From positions 336,001 through 400,000 of the forward strand of contig JADJJI010000005.1 of assembly GCA_016706565.1 (NCBI GenBank): 64,000 bases of DNA, written 5' to 3'. Below the pieces are notes generated by a model. It was not told the DNA's origin. It did not search any database and saw only the letters and a program-made list of their open reading frames with translations. Positions 26,298 to 35,925 of the stretch are shown here, in pieces. The stretch comes from Piscinibacter sp. (GTDB lineage Bacteria > Pseudomonadota > Gammaproteobacteria > Burkholderiales > Burkholderiaceae_C). A program made the position numbers and the translations under genes. Within the stretch, counting starts at the first letter, position 1. Every line of letters begins with the position of its first letter.

Positions 26298-27163
26298 GCC
26301 TCGCCGAGCCCCAGCAGCCGCATCGCGTTCGTCTTCAGGATCTTCTCGTGCACCGCCGGCTTGAAGCCCGCCTCGCCGAAGTCCTTCATCCAGCGCTCCG
26401 GCGTGATCAGCGGGTAGTCGCTGCCGAACAGCATGCGGTCCTTCAGCAGCGTGTTGGCGTACTGGACCAGCTGGGGCGGAAAGTACTTCGGGCTCCAGCC
26501 CGACAGGTCGATCCACACGTTGGGCTTGTGCAGCGCCAGCGACAGCGCCTCGTCCTGCCACGGCCAGCTCGGGTGCGCGATGACGATCTGGATGTCCGGG
26601 AAGTCGATCGCCACGTCCTCCAGCAGCATCGGGTTGCTGTTCTGCAGGCGCAGCCCGCCGCCGCAGCGCATGCCCGAGCCGATGCCCGAGTGGCCGCTGT
26701 GGAAGATCGCCGGCAGCTTGTGCTCGGCGATCACCTCGTAGAGCGGCCAGGCCATCCGGTCGTAGGGCAGGAAGCCCTGCACCGTCGGGTGGAACTTGAA
26801 GCCCTTGACGCCGTGCTCCTCGATCAGCTTGCGCGCCTCGCGGGCGCCCATCTTTCCCTTGTGCGGGTCGATGCTGCCGAAGCAGATCATCATGTCGGCG
26901 TTCTTCTTCGCAGCCTCGGCGATCTCCTCGTTCGGGATGCGGCGCCGGCCGAGTTGCGACTCGCTGTCCACCGTGAACATCACCAGGCCGATCTTCTTGT
27001 CGCGGTAGTGCGCGACGGTCTCCTCGATCGTCGGCCGGCGGTTGCTGCCGAAGTACTTGTCGGCGGCGCGGTCGTACTCCTCGCCGTAGTTGTCGAAGGG
27101 GTTCCAGCACGACACCTCGGCATGGGTGTGCACGTCGATGGCGATCAGCTCGGCAGTGTTCAT
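26294..27163 (-). CDS. Amidohydrolase family 2 (metal-dependent hydrolase/decarboxylase type)
   Basis: 289 residues from the ATG at 27163 (CCGGAGA five bases upstream). Metal-ligand pattern IDVHTHAE near the N-terminus, then GFKFHP, IFHSGHSG, IVIAHPSWPW and the catalytic-Asp segment MLFGSDYPL. This is the ACMSD/resorcylate-decarboxylase/lactone-hydrolase superfamily. In a phenylpropanoid cluster it could be a hydrolase or non-oxidative decarboxylase; I cannot choose. It is divergent from the large operon and convergent with the thiolase, with overlapping stops once the G-run is corrected. Confidence 0.85.
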   Translation of the reverse strand: MNTAELIAIDVHTHAEVSCWNPFDNYGEEYDRAADKYFGSNRRPTIEETVAHYRDKKIGLVMFTVDSESQLGRRRIPNEEIAEAAKKNADMMICFGSIDPHKGKMGAREARKLIEEHGVKGFKFHPTVQGFLPYDRMAWPLYEVIAEHKLPAIFHSGHSGIGSGMRCGGGLRLQNSNPMLLEDVAIDFPDIQIVIAHPSWPWQDEALSLALHKPNVWIDLSGWSPKYFPPQLVQYANTLLKDRMLFGSDYPLITPERWMKDFGEAGFKPAVHEKILKTNAMRLLGLGEA

Positions 27164-27265
27164 CGCGTCTCCGGTCGGCGATCCATTTGGTTCCGAACAA
27201 TAACTAAAAGAGACCCCGCACACAAGGCGTATATCGGGTTTTCCCGGTGGTTCGGTGGGTCCAAC

Positions 27266-27284
27266 TAGTTAAAACTTCTAACTA
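27266..27284. promoter_or_regulatory. Candidate MarR operator before the phenylpropanoid operon
   Basis: TAGTTAAAACTTCTAACTA, perfect six-base arms around a seven-base centre, ending 18 bases before the start of the hydratase-ligase gene. A half-site TAACTAAA also occurs at 27201-27208, nearer the divergent amidohydrolase. The MarR gene at the end of this operon is the natural candidate regulator. Confidence 0.45.
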
Positions 27285-27302
27285 AATCCACGAGGCCAGA
27301 CC

Positions 27303-29978
27303 ATGTCCCTGAACTTCACCCCGGCCACCGGCGCGCTCGCGGCGCTGGACCTGCTGCGCATCGAGATCGCCGGCGCCGTCGCGCACATCCGCCTGAATCG
27401 TCCGGCCAAGCGCAATGCCGTCAACGACACGCTGATCGCGCAACTGCACAGCGCCTTCGTGTCGCTGCCCGAGGCCGTGAAGGCGGCCGTGCTGACGGGC
27501 GAGGGTGATCATTTCTGCGCGGGCCTGGACCTGTCGGAACTCTCCGAGCGCAGCGTCGCCGAAGGCGTGCTGCACTCGCGCACCTGGCATGCGGCGATGG
27601 ACGCCATCCAGTTCGGCCGCGTGCCGGTGGTCGCCGTTCTGCACGGTGCGGTGGTCGGCGGCGGCCTCGAGCTGGCCAGCAGCTGCCACATCCGTGTCGC
27701 CGAGGAAAGCGCGTACTACGGCCTGCCCGAAGGCCAGCGCGGCATCTTCGTCGGCGGCGGCGGCTCGGCGCGCGTGCCGCGCCTGGCCGGCGTGCATACC
27801 ATGACCGACATGATGCTCACCGGCCGCGTGCTCGATGCCCACGAAGGCGAGCGCCGCGGCCTGTCGCAGTACGTCGTCGCCAATGGTGCCGGCTTCGCCA
27901 AGGGCTGCGAGCTGGCCAGCAAGATCGCCGGCAACGCGCCTCTGTCGAACTTCTCGGTGATGCAGGCGCTGCCGCGCATCGCCGACCTGTCGCAGCCCGA
28001 CGGCCTGTTCGTCGAATCGCTGATGGCCGCCATCGCGCAGGGCGACGACGCCGCCAAGGAGCGTGTGCGCGCCTTCCTGGAAAAGCGCGCCGGCAAGGTC
28101 GGGAAGCACGGGGCGGCGGCGGAGGCCGTCATGAGCGCCGCGGTCAAGTACCGGCACCTGCCGCTGGGCGGCTCGCTGGCCGCGCACTTCGAGAAGCACG
28201 CCGACGGCACGACGCGGGTGACTTCGGCCGAGCCGCTCGCCGAGTACCCGCGGCGCCTGACCGACCGGCTGCTGCACTGGGCCGCGGTGTCGCCCGAGCA
28301 CACGCTGGCGGCCAAGCGCCACCACGGCGGCGACTGGCGCCGCATCAGCTACGCACAGGCGCTGGCCAGCGCGCGCAGCATCGCGCAGGCGCTGCTCGAT
28401 CTCGGCCTGTCGCCGCAGCGGCCGCTGGTGATCCTGTCGGACAACGACCTCGAGCACCTGCTGCTCGGGCTCGGCGCCATGCTGGCGGGCGTGCCGTATG
28501 CGCCGGTGTCGGCGGCCTACTCCACCGTCTCGCAGGACTACGGCAAGCTGCGCCACATCCTCAACGTGCTGACGCCGGGCCTCGTGTTCGCCGCCAGCGC
28601 CTCGGGCTACGGGCGGGCCATCACCGCCACCGTGCCGGCCGATGTGCCGGTCGTGCTCACGCAAGGCCAGATCGACGGCCGTGCCACGCGCAGCTTCGAC
28701 GACCTGCTCGCCACCGTGGCCACAGCGCAGGTCGACGCCGCGCATGCGCAGGTCGGCCCGGACACCATCGCCAAGTTCCTCTTCACCTCGGGCTCGACCA
28801 AGCTGCCCAAGGGCGTGATCAACACGCAGCGCATGCTGTGCGCGAACCAGCAGCAGATCCTGCAGTGCTTCCCCGGCCTCGGCCAGGTGCGGCCGGTGCT
28901 GGTCGACTGGCTGCCCTGGAACCACACCTTCGGCGGCAACCACAACGTCGGCCTGACCATCTACAACGGCGGCACGCTCTACATCGACGAGGGCAAGCCC
29001 ACGCCGGCGCTGATCGGCGAGACGCTGCGCAACCTGCGCGAGATCGCGCCGACGGTGTACTTCAACGTGCCCAAGGGCTTCGAGGAAATCGCCAACGCGA
29101 TGGAAACCGACGCGCCGCTGCGCGACATGCTGTTCAGCCGCGTGAGCATGTTCTTCTTCGCCGGCGCCGGCCTGTCGCAGCCGGTCTGGGACAAGCTCGA
29201 TCGCATCGCCGAGCAGACCTGCGGCGAGCGCATCCGCATGCTCACCGGGCTGGGCATGACCGAGACCGGGCCGTTCGCGATGTGCGCGAATGCCGAAGAG
29301 GTGAAGTCCGGCCACATCGGCCTGCCCGCGCCCGGCATGGAGCTCAAGCTCGTGCCCTCCGGTGACAAGACCGAGGTGCGCTACCGCGGCCCGAATGTCA
29401 CGCCGGGCTTCTGGCGCGCGCCGGAGCAGACGGCCGAGTCCTTCGATGCCGAGGGCTTCTACAGCAGCGGCGACGCGGTCAAGCCGATCGATCCGGCGAA
29501 CCCCGGCCGCGGCTTCCTGTTCGACGGCCGCACGGCGGAGGACTTCAAGCTCTCCACCGGCACCTTCGTCTCGGTCGGCCCGCTGCGTGCGCGCATCATC
29601 GCCGCCGGCGACCCCTGCGTGCAGGACGCCGTCGTGGCCGGCATCAACCGCGACGAGATCGGCCTGCTGCTGTTCCCGCGCCTGGACGCCTGCCGCGCCT
29701 TCGCCGGCCTGCCGCCGACCGCGCCGACGCTCGATGTGCTCAACGCCCCGGCGGTGCGCCTGTTCTTCCAGCGCATGGTCGACGAGCTGTGGTCCGGCGG
29801 CACCGGCAGCGCGACCCGCGTTGCCCGCGCGCTGGTCATGGCCGAGCCGCCGAGCATCGACCGCGGCGAAGTCACCGACAAGGGCTCGATCAACCAGCGC
29901 GCCGTGCTGACGCACCGCGATGCGCTGGTCGAGCATCTGTACGCCGGCGGCGACGACGTGATCCTGCCCAAACGCTGA
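27303..29978 (+). CDS. Enoyl-CoA hydratase fused to feruloyl-CoA synthetase-like ligase
   Basis: 891 residues in one frame. Residues 1-270 are a crotonase domain with both catalytic glutamates (E123 in GGGLELASS, E143 in LPEGQRG) and the oxyanion stretch FCAGLDLSEL. Residues 277-891 are an AMP-forming ligase: TSGSTKLPKG (495-504), WLPWNHTFGGNHN, GMTETGP, YSSGDAV, and C-terminal GEVTDKGSINQ. Met277 has its own GGAGG five bases upstream, and TGA in the +1 frame overlaps that ATG, so the two may be separate genes in the real genome. Role: activation and hydration of a cinnamoyl-type acid. First gene of an 11-kb operon. Confidence 0.85.
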   Translation: MSLNFTPATGALAALDLLRIEIAGAVAHIRLNRPAKRNAVNDTLIAQLHSAFVSLPEAVKAAVLTGEGDHFCAGLDLSELSERSVAEGVLHSRTWHAAMDAIQFGRVPVVAVLHGAVVGGGLELASSCHIRVAEESAYYGLPEGQRGIFVGGGGSARVPRLAGVHTMTDMMLTGRVLDAHEGERRGLSQYVVANGAGFAKGCELASKIAGNAPLSNFSVMQALPRIADLSQPDGLFVESLMAAIAQGDDAAKERVRAFLEKRAGKVGKHGAAAEAVMSAAVKYRHLPLGGSLAAHFEKHADGTTRVTSAEPLAEYPRRLTDRLLHWAAVSPEHTLAAKRHHGGDWRRISYAQALASARSIAQALLDLGLSPQRPLVILSDNDLEHLLLGLGAMLAGVPYAPVSAAYSTVSQDYGKLRHILNVLTPGLVFAASASGYGRAITATVPADVPVVLTQGQIDGRATRSFDDLLATVATAQVDAAHAQVGPDTIAKFLFTSGSTKLPKGVINTQRMLCANQQQILQCFPGLGQVRPVLVDWLPWNHTFGGNHNVGLTIYNGGTLYIDEGKPTPALIGETLRNLREIAPTVYFNVPKGFEEIANAMETDAPLRDMLFSRVSMFFFAGAGLSQPVWDKLDRIAEQTCGERIRMLTGLGMTETGPFAMCANAEEVKSGHIGLPAPGMELKLVPSGDKTEVRYRGPNVTPGFWRAPEQTAESFDAEGFYSSGDAVKPIDPANPGRGFLFDGRTAEDFKLSTGTFVSVGPLRARIIAAGDPCVQDAVVAGINRDEIGLLLFPRLDACRAFAGLPPTAPTLDVLNAPAVRLFFQRMVDELWSGGTGSATRVARALVMAEPPSIDRGEVTDKGSINQRAVLTHRDALVEHLYAGGDDVILPKR
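28121..28133 (+). promoter_or_regulatory. Internal ribosome binding site and start for the ligase half
   Basis: GGAGG (28121-28125), five-base spacer, then ATG (28131-28133) in frame within the hydratase-ligase ORF, at the exact domain boundary. Homologous stand-alone ligases begin at the equivalent point. It could yield a free 615-residue ligase. Confidence 0.5.
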
Positions 29979-29991
29979 AGGACGCCAGCCC

Positions 29992-30756
29992 ATGAACATC
30001 CACGGACAAGCCGCACTCGTCACCGGCGGCGCCTCGGGCCTGGGGGCGGCCACCGCACGCGAACTGGCTCGGCTCGGCGCACGCGTCGCCGTGCTCGACC
30101 GCAATGCCGAAGGCGCGGCGGTGGTCGCCGCCGAGATCGGCGGCATTGGCATCGAGTGCGACATCACCAGCACCGACAGCGTGCTCGCCGCGCTCGACGC
30201 CGCGCGTGCGGTGCACGGCCCGGCGCGCCTGCTGATGAACGTGGCCGGCATCGGCAGCGCCAAGCGCATCGTCGGCAAGGACGGCGCGCCGGCGCCGCTG
30301 GAAGACTTCGAGCGCGTCGTGCGCGTCAACCTGATCGGCACCTACAACATCACCCGGCTCGCCGCGGCCGAGATGGTCAAGCTCGAACCGCTCGAGGATG
30401 GCGAGCGCGGCGTGATCGTCAACACCGCCTCGGTGGCCGCCTTCGACGGCCAGGTCGGACAGGAGGCCTACTCGGCCAGCAAGGGCGGCATCGTCGGCAT
30501 GACGCTGCCGCTGGCGCGCGACCTGGCGCAATTTGGCATCCGCGTGTGCACGATCGCGCCGGGGCTGTTCCTCACGCCGCTGATGGCCGAGCTGCCGCAG
30601 GCGGTACAGGATTCGCTCGCGGCGAGCATCCCCTTCCCCAAGCGTCTGGGCAAACCCGAAGAGTTCGCGCAGCTCGCCGCGGGCATCATCCACAACCTTT
30701 CGCTCAATGGCGAAGTGATCCGTCTTGACGGCGCGCTGCGCATGGCGCCGCGCTGA
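29992..30756 (+). CDS. SDR family 3-hydroxyacyl-CoA dehydrogenase type protein
   Basis: 254 residues. Cofactor motif TGGASGLG (residues 12-19), NVAGI, catalytic Ser in [11 protein letters not shown] and YSASK. The overall pattern, including [22 protein letters not shown] and [13 protein letters not shown], resembles type II 3-hydroxyacyl-CoA dehydrogenases (HSD10-like). In this operon it would oxidise the 3-hydroxy-3-arylpropanoyl-CoA made by the hydratase, using NAD. It starts 13 bases after the ligase stop. Confidence 0.9.
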   Translation: MNIHGQAALVTGGASGLGAATARELARLGARVAVLDRNAEGAAVVAAEIGGIGIECDITSTDSVLAALDAARAVHGPARLLMNVAGIGSAKRIVGKDGAPAPLEDFERVVRVNLIGTYNITRLAAAEMVKLEPLEDGERGVIVNTASVAAFDGQVGQEAYSASKGGIVGMTLPLARDLAQFGIRVCTIAPGLFLTPLMAELPQAVQDSLAASIPFPKRLGKPEEFAQLAAGIIHNLSLNGEVIRLDGALRMAPR

Positions 30757-30773
30757 AGCCCACGCAACTGGCC

Positions 30774-31193
30774 ATGGCCAAGACCACCCTCCACACCGTC
30801 GACGTGCACTTCGGCGACTGCGATCCGGCAGGCATCGTGTTCTTCCCGAACTTCTCGCGCTGGATGGACGCCGCGTCGCTGAAATTCTTCATGGAATGCG
30901 GCGTGCCGCCCTGGCGCGAGCTGGTCAAGACGCGCGGCATCGTCGGCACGCCGCTGCTGGAGATCAACACCAAGTTCATCAAGGCCGTGACCTACGGCGA
31001 GACGATCACCATCGCCACCTGGATCGAGGAGTGGCGCGACAAGGTGTTCGTGCAGATGCACCGCGTGACGCGCGGCGACGACCTGATCTGCGAAGGCCGC
31101 GAAGTGCGCGCCTTCGTCAAGCGCGATGCCGACAACCCCGACCGGCTTCGCGCCATCCCCGTTCCCGACGACATCAAGGCCCTGTGCTCTTGA
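30774..31193 (+). CDS. 4-hydroxybenzoyl-CoA thioesterase family protein
   Basis: 139 residues with a single hotdog domain. The N-terminal VHFGDCDPAGIVFFPNF matches the 4HBT family, including the active-site Asp of the DxDPAGIVFFPNF block. It probably releases the free aromatic acid (for example vanillate or 4-hydroxybenzoate) from its CoA ester at the end of side-chain oxidation; that substrate is inferred from the operon. It lies 17 bases after the SDR gene. Confidence 0.88.
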   Translation: MAKTTLHTVDVHFGDCDPAGIVFFPNFSRWMDAASLKFFMECGVPPWRELVKTRGIVGTPLLEINTKFIKAVTYGETITIATWIEEWRDKVFVQMHRVTRGDDLICEGREVRAFVKRDADNPDRLRAIPVPDDIKALCS

Positions 31194-31224
31194 TCATTTC
31201 CCGTTCAACTTCCGGAGACAGACG

Positions 31225-32358
31225 ATGAAAGCAATCAAGACCCTGGTGGCCGTCGCGGTCACGCTGCTGGCCACGGCCGCGCAGGCCGACATCACCATCG
31301 GCATCAGCCTGCCGCTGACCGGCCCGGCCTCGGGCCTGGGCATCCCGATGAACAACTACATCAAGCTGTGGCCGACCGAGATCGCCGGCGAGAAGCTCAA
31401 GGTCATCGTGCTCGACGACGCCACCGACCCGACCAAGGGCGTGAGCAACGCGAAGAAGTTCGTCACCGAAGACAAGGTCGACATCATCATGGGCTCGGCC
31501 GCCACGCCGGTGGCCATCGCGATGGCCGACACCGCCGCCGAGTCGGGCACGCCGCAGTTCATGTTCTCGCCGGCCGTGCTGCCCGCGGGCAAGGACTTCT
31601 GGGCTTTCCGCCTGCCGCAGGGCACCGCAGTGATGGCCCACGCGATGATCGAGCACATGAAGAAGAACGGCGTGAAGACCGTCGGCTTCCTCGGCTACAC
31701 CGACGCTTACGGCGAGAGCTGGCTGACCGACTTCAAGGCGCAGTCGCAGCAGCTGGGCGGCCCGCAGGTGGTGGCCGTCGAGCGCTTCGCACGCGCCGAC
31801 ACCAGCGTCACCGGTCAGGCGCTCAAGCTGGTCGCCGCCAACCCGGATGCGATGCTGATCGTCGCCTCGGGCTCGGGCGCCGCGATGCCGCACAAGGGGG
31901 TCGTCGAGCGCGGCTACAAGGGCAAGATCTACCAGACCCACGCCGCGGCCTCGCGCGACCTGGTGCGCGTGGGCGGCAAGGACGTCGAAGGCGCCTTCGT
32001 CAGCTCCGGCCCGGCGGTGATCCCCGAGCAGCTGCCGGCGAGCCACCCTTCGAAGGCGCTCGCCGCCGACTTCGTTGCCAAGTACGAGAAGGCTTACGGC
32101 GCGGGCAGCCGCAACCAGTTCGGTGGCCACGCCTACGACGCGATCGTCGTGCTCGAGAAGGTGCTGCCGGGTGCGCTGAAGAAGGCCAAGCCGGGCACGA
32201 AGGAGTTCCGCGCCGCCATCCGCGATGCGGTCGAGACCATGGGCCGCACGGTGGTGTCGCACGGCGTGCTGAACTACACCAAGGACAACCACTGGGGCTT
32301 CACGACCGAGACCGGCGTGATCCTCAAGGTCGTCAACGGCGACTGGAAAGTCGAGTAA
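31225..32358 (+). CDS. ABC transporter substrate-binding protein, aromatic-acid/LivK type (system 2)
   Basis: 377 residues from the ATG at 31225 (CCGGAGA upstream). A short signal peptide ends at ATAAQA; the mature part begins DITIGISLPLTGPASGLG, a Peripla_BP_6 pattern. It lies inside the phenylpropanoid operon, directly after the thioesterase, so it probably binds a hydroxycinnamate or related acid in the periplasm. Three bases separate its stop from the LivH-type gene. Confidence 0.9.
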   Translation: MKAIKTLVAVAVTLLATAAQADITIGISLPLTGPASGLGIPMNNYIKLWPTEIAGEKLKVIVLDDATDPTKGVSNAKKFVTEDKVDIIMGSAATPVAIAMADTAAESGTPQFMFSPAVLPAGKDFWAFRLPQGTAVMAHAMIEHMKKNGVKTVGFLGYTDAYGESWLTDFKAQSQQLGGPQVVAVERFARADTSVTGQALKLVAANPDAMLIVASGSGAAMPHKGVVERGYKGKIYQTHAAASRDLVRVGGKDVEGAFVSSGPAVIPEQLPASHPSKALAADFVAKYEKAYGAGSRNQFGGHAYDAIVVLEKVLPGALKKAKPGTKEFRAAIRDAVETMGRTVVSHGVLNYTKDNHWGFTTETGVILKVVNGDWKVE

Positions 32359-32361
32359 GTC

Positions 32362-33402
32362 ATGGACTTCACGATCGCCAGCATCCTGACGCTGGACGGC
32401 GTCACCAACGGCGCGATCTATGCGCTGCTGGCCCTGGCCACGGTGCTGGTGTTCGCCGTCACGCGGGTGATCTTCATCCCGCAGGGCGAGTTCGTGGCCT
32501 ACGGCGCGCTCACGCTCGCGCTGCTGCAGCTCGGGCAGGTGCCGGGCACGGTGTGGCTGCTGCTGGTGATGGCGGTGGTCGCGTCCGTGCTCGACGCCGT
32601 GGCCGGGCTGCGGCGCGGGCTGCCCGCAGCCGCGGTGGCGACGGGCGCGCTGAAGTCGCTGGCCTTCCCGGTGGCGGTGTGCGCCGTCGCCTGGTGGGCC
32701 GCGCCGCGGCAACTGCCGCTGCTGTTCCAGAGCCTGCTGACGCTGGCGATCGTCACGCCGCTGGGCCCGCTGGTCTACCGGCTGGCCTACGAGAAGCTGG
32801 CCGACGCCACCGTGCTGGTGCTGCTGATCGTCTCGGTGGGCACGCATTTCGCGCTCACCGGCCTGGGCCTGGTGTTCTTCGGCGCCGAGGGATTCCGCAA
32901 CCCGAGCTTCTGGGATGCGCGCTTCACCGCCGGGCCGCTCACGCTGACCGGGCAGACGCTGATCATCTTCATGGTCTCGATCGCGCTGATCGTCGCGCTG
33001 TACCTGTTCTTCGAGCGCACGCTGCGCGGCAAGGCGCTGCGCGCCACTGCGGTGAACCGGCTCGGCGCGCGGCTGATGGGCATCTCGACCTCGGGCGCGG
33101 GGCAGCTGAGCTTCGGCCTGGCCGCCTTCATGGGCGCGCTGTCGGGCCTGCTGATCGGCCCGACGACGACGATGTTCTACGACTCCGGCTTCCTGATCGG
33201 CCTGAAGGGCTTCGTCGCCGCGATCTTCGGCGCGCTGGCCAGCTACCCGGCCGCCGCACTGGGCGCGGTGTTCGTCGGCCTGATCGAGAGCTTCGGCTCC
33301 TTCTGGGCCAGCGCCTTCAAGGAGGTGATCGTCTTCACGTTGATCATCCCCGTGCTGCTGTGGCGCTCGTTCCAGCACGGCCACCACGACGAAGAAGAAT
33401 GA
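32362..33402 (+). CDS. LivH-type ABC transporter permease (system 2)
   Basis: 346 residues, polytopic membrane protein. The start [20 protein letters not shown] with [12 protein letters not shown] corresponds to the LivH N-terminal helices. An extra hydrophobic stretch at about residues 55-120 makes it longer than the usual 290. The cytoplasmic ATPase-contact loop is [16 protein letters not shown]. The stop overlaps the next start (ATGA). Confidence 0.9.
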   Translation: MDFTIASILTLDGVTNGAIYALLALATVLVFAVTRVIFIPQGEFVAYGALTLALLQLGQVPGTVWLLLVMAVVASVLDAVAGLRRGLPAAAVATGALKSLAFPVAVCAVAWWAAPRQLPLLFQSLLTLAIVTPLGPLVYRLAYEKLADATVLVLLIVSVGTHFALTGLGLVFFGAEGFRNPSFWDARFTAGPLTLTGQTLIIFMVSIALIVALYLFFERTLRGKALRATAVNRLGARLMGISTSGAGQLSFGLAAFMGALSGLLIGPTTTMFYDSGFLIGLKGFVAAIFGALASYPAAALGAVFVGLIESFGSFWASAFKEVIVFTLIIPVLLWRSFQHGHHDEEE

Positions 33403-35167
33403 AGATGATGCGTCGCAACGTCCTGATCGCCTTCGTGCTGCTGGTGGCGGCCCTGCCGCTGCTGCCGGTGCCCGAGTTCTGGATCACCCAGGCCAACTAC
33501 ATCGGCTTGTACTCGCTGGTGGCCATCGGCCTGGTGCTGCTCACCGGCGTGGCCGGCCTCACCTCCTTCGGCCAGGCCGCCTTCGTCGGCATGGGCGCCT
33601 ACACGGCCGCCTACCTGACGCTCACGCACGGCGTTTCGCCCTGGCTGACGATCTGGGTGGGCCTGGCCTTCACCTTCGGCGCGGCGCTGCTGCTGGGCTG
33701 GGTGACGCTGCGCATGTCGGGCCACTTCCTGCCGCTGGCCACCATCGCCTGGGGCCTGAGCCTGTACTACCTGCTGGGCAACATCGACGCCCTGGGCAAG
33801 TACGACGGCCTGCTCGGCATTCCGGCGATCGAGTTCTTCGGCATCTCACTGAACACCGGCCGCAGCTTCTACTACCTGCTGTGGCTGCTGGTGCTGCTGG
33901 CGGCCTTCGGCGCGATCCGCCTGCTCGATTCGCGCACCGGCCGCGCGCTGCGCGCGGTCAAGGGCGGCACGACGATGGCCGAGGCGATGGGTGTCAACAC
34001 CTTCCGCCTGAAGGTCACCGCCTTCGTGCTCGCCGCGTTGCTGGCCTGCGTGTCGGGCTGGCTGTTCGCACACTTCCAGCGCACCGTGAACCCCTCGCCC
34101 TTTGGCCTGAACAAGGGCATCGAGTACCTGTTCATGGCGGTGATCGGCGGGGTCGGCCATGTCTGGGGCGCGATCGTCGGCGCCACCGTCGTCAAGGTGC
34201 TGGAGGAGCAGCTGCAGGACTGGCTGCCGCGCCTGATGGGCACCAGCGGCAACTACGAGATCATCGTCTTCGGCATCCTGCTCGTGCTGGTGCTGCAGTA
34301 CGCCCGCGACGGCATCTGGGCCTTCGTCGAGGCGCGCTTCCCGAAGCCGCAGCGCGCGGTCGACTGGGGTGACGCGCCGGCGCTGCCGCACCGCGAGCAG
34401 CCGCCGAAGGGCGAGGTCGTGCTCGACGTCGACCAGGCGCGCAAGGAGTTCGGCGGCCTGGTGGCGGTCAACGACGTCAGCTTCCAGGTGCGCGCCGGGC
34501 AGATCCTCGGCCTGATCGGGCCGAACGGCGCCGGCAAGTCGACCACCTTCAACCTCGTCACCGGCGTGCTGCCGGCCACGCGCGGAAAGGTGCTGCTGCG
34601 CGGCCAGCCGATCCAGAGCCTGCCCTCGCGCGAGATCGCCGCGCGCGGCGTGGCGCGCACCTTCCAGCACGTGAAGATGATCCCGACCATGACGGTGCTG
34701 GAGAACGTCGCGCTCGGCGCCCACCTGCGCGGCGCCTCGGGCGTGGCCTCGGCGGTGCTGCGGCTCGATCGCGCGGAAGAGAAGCGCCTGCTGCGCGAGG
34801 CGCAGCGCCAGCTCGAGCGCATCGGCATGGCCGACCGCATGCACGAGCTCGCCGGCAACCTGGCACTGGGCCCGCAGCGGCTGATGGAGATCGCCCGCGC
34901 ACTGGCCGCCGACCCGATGCTGCTGCTGCTCGACGAGCCGGCCGCCGGCCTGCGCCTGAAGGAGAAGCAGGCGCTGGCAGACGTGCTGCGCCAGCTGCGC
35001 AGCGAGGCATGGCGATCCTGCTGGTCGAGCACGACATGGACCTGGTCATGGGCCTGGTCGACCGCGTGGTGGTGATGGAGTTCGGCACCAAGCTGATCGA
35101 AGGCACGCCTGAAGAGGTGCAGGCCAGCCCCGCGGTACGCGCCGCCTACCTCGGCACGGAGCACTGA
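33399..35167 (+). CDS. LivM-LivG fusion (permease plus ATP-binding protein), frameshifted in this sequence
   Basis: The N-terminal ~320 residues are a LivM permease ([37 protein letters not shown]). A linker leads to a LivG ATPase with Walker [10 protein letters not shown], signature region [15 protein letters not shown] and Walker [12 protein letters not shown]. At 35004-35009 the sequence reads GAGGCATGG where GAGGGCATGG is expected; one G is missing. The frame therefore ends early at 35075, and the true C-terminus ([12 protein letters not shown] to AYLGTEH, stop 35165-35167) is in another frame. Fused LivMG proteins occur in this group. A base-call error or a recent mutation are both possible. 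Confidence 0.82.
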
Positions 35168-35169
35168 AG

Positions 35170-35910
35170 ATGTCGGATCTCATTCTCGACGTGAAAGACC
35201 TGCACGCCGGCTACGGCCGCGCGGAGGTGCTGCATGGCCTGAACCTGCAGGCGAAGAAGGGCAGCGTGGTGACCGTGATCGGCCCCAATGGCGCCGGCAA
35301 GTCGACACTGCTCAATGCACTGATGGGCGTGCTGCCTTCGCGCGGCACGATCGCCTACCGCGGCCAGGCGATGGGCCTGCGCAGCCTGGAAGAGCGGGTC
35401 ATGCAGGGCATCGCGCTGGTGCCCGAGACCCGTGCCCTGTTCGGCACCATGCCGGTGGAAGACAACCTGCTGCTCGGCGGCTACCGCCAGGTGCGGCTGG
35501 GCAGCAAGAAGGGCGGCGAGGTGCTGGAGCAGGTCTACACGCTGTTCCCGCGCCTGAAGGAGCGCCGCGCGCAGCTCGCCGGCACGCTGTCGGGCGGCGA
35601 GCGGCAGATGCTCGCGGTGGGCCGCGCGCTGATGGGCCAGCCCGACCTGCTGATGCTCGACGAGCCCAGCCTCGGCCTCGCGCCGCTGGTGGTGAAGGAG
35701 ATCTTCCGCACCATCGAGGGCCTGCGCGCCACCGGCGTGACGATCCTGCTCGTCGAGCAGAACGCGCGCGCCGCGCTCGAGGTGGCCGACCACGGCTACG
35801 TGCTCGAGATGGGCGAGATCGCGCTGGAGGGCCCGGCCGAGCAGCTGGCGAACGACCCGCGCGTGATCGACACCTATCTCGGTGCGGCGCGGCAGAAGAC
35901 CCACGCCTGA
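35170..35910 (+). CDS. LivF-type ABC transporter ATP-binding protein (system 2)
   Basis: 246 residues. Walker A is GPNGAGKST, signature LSGGERQML, Walker B LLMLDEPSLGLAP, switch region LLVEQNARAAL. It starts two bases after the restored livMG stop and is followed after 15 bases by the acyl-CoA dehydrogenase gene. It completes the second importer. Confidence 0.93.
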   Translation: MSDLILDVKDLHAGYGRAEVLHGLNLQAKKGSVVTVIGPNGAGKSTLLNALMGVLPSRGTIAYRGQAMGLRSLEERVMQGIALVPETRALFGTMPVEDNLLLGGYRQVRLGSKKGGEVLEQVYTLFPRLKERRAQLAGTLSGGERQMLAVGRALMGQPDLLMLDEPSLGLAPLVVKEIFRTIEGLRATGVTILLVEQNARAALEVADHGYVLEMGEIALEGPAEQLANDPRVIDTYLGAARQKTHA

Positions 35911-35925
35911 ACCGAGACCGACTCC

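Noticed and set aside
27303-28130. Feruloyl-CoA hydratase-lyase (vanillin-forming) assignment
   Set aside because: The crotonase domain lacks sequence features I associate with hydratase-lyases, has the two Glu of ordinary hydratases, and the operon adds an SDR and a thioesterase with no vanillin dehydrogenase.
27282-30341. 1,019-codon minus-strand frame opposite the hydratase-ligase fusion
   Set aside because: Antisense shadow with Arg/Ala/His-rich composition and no recognisable domain.
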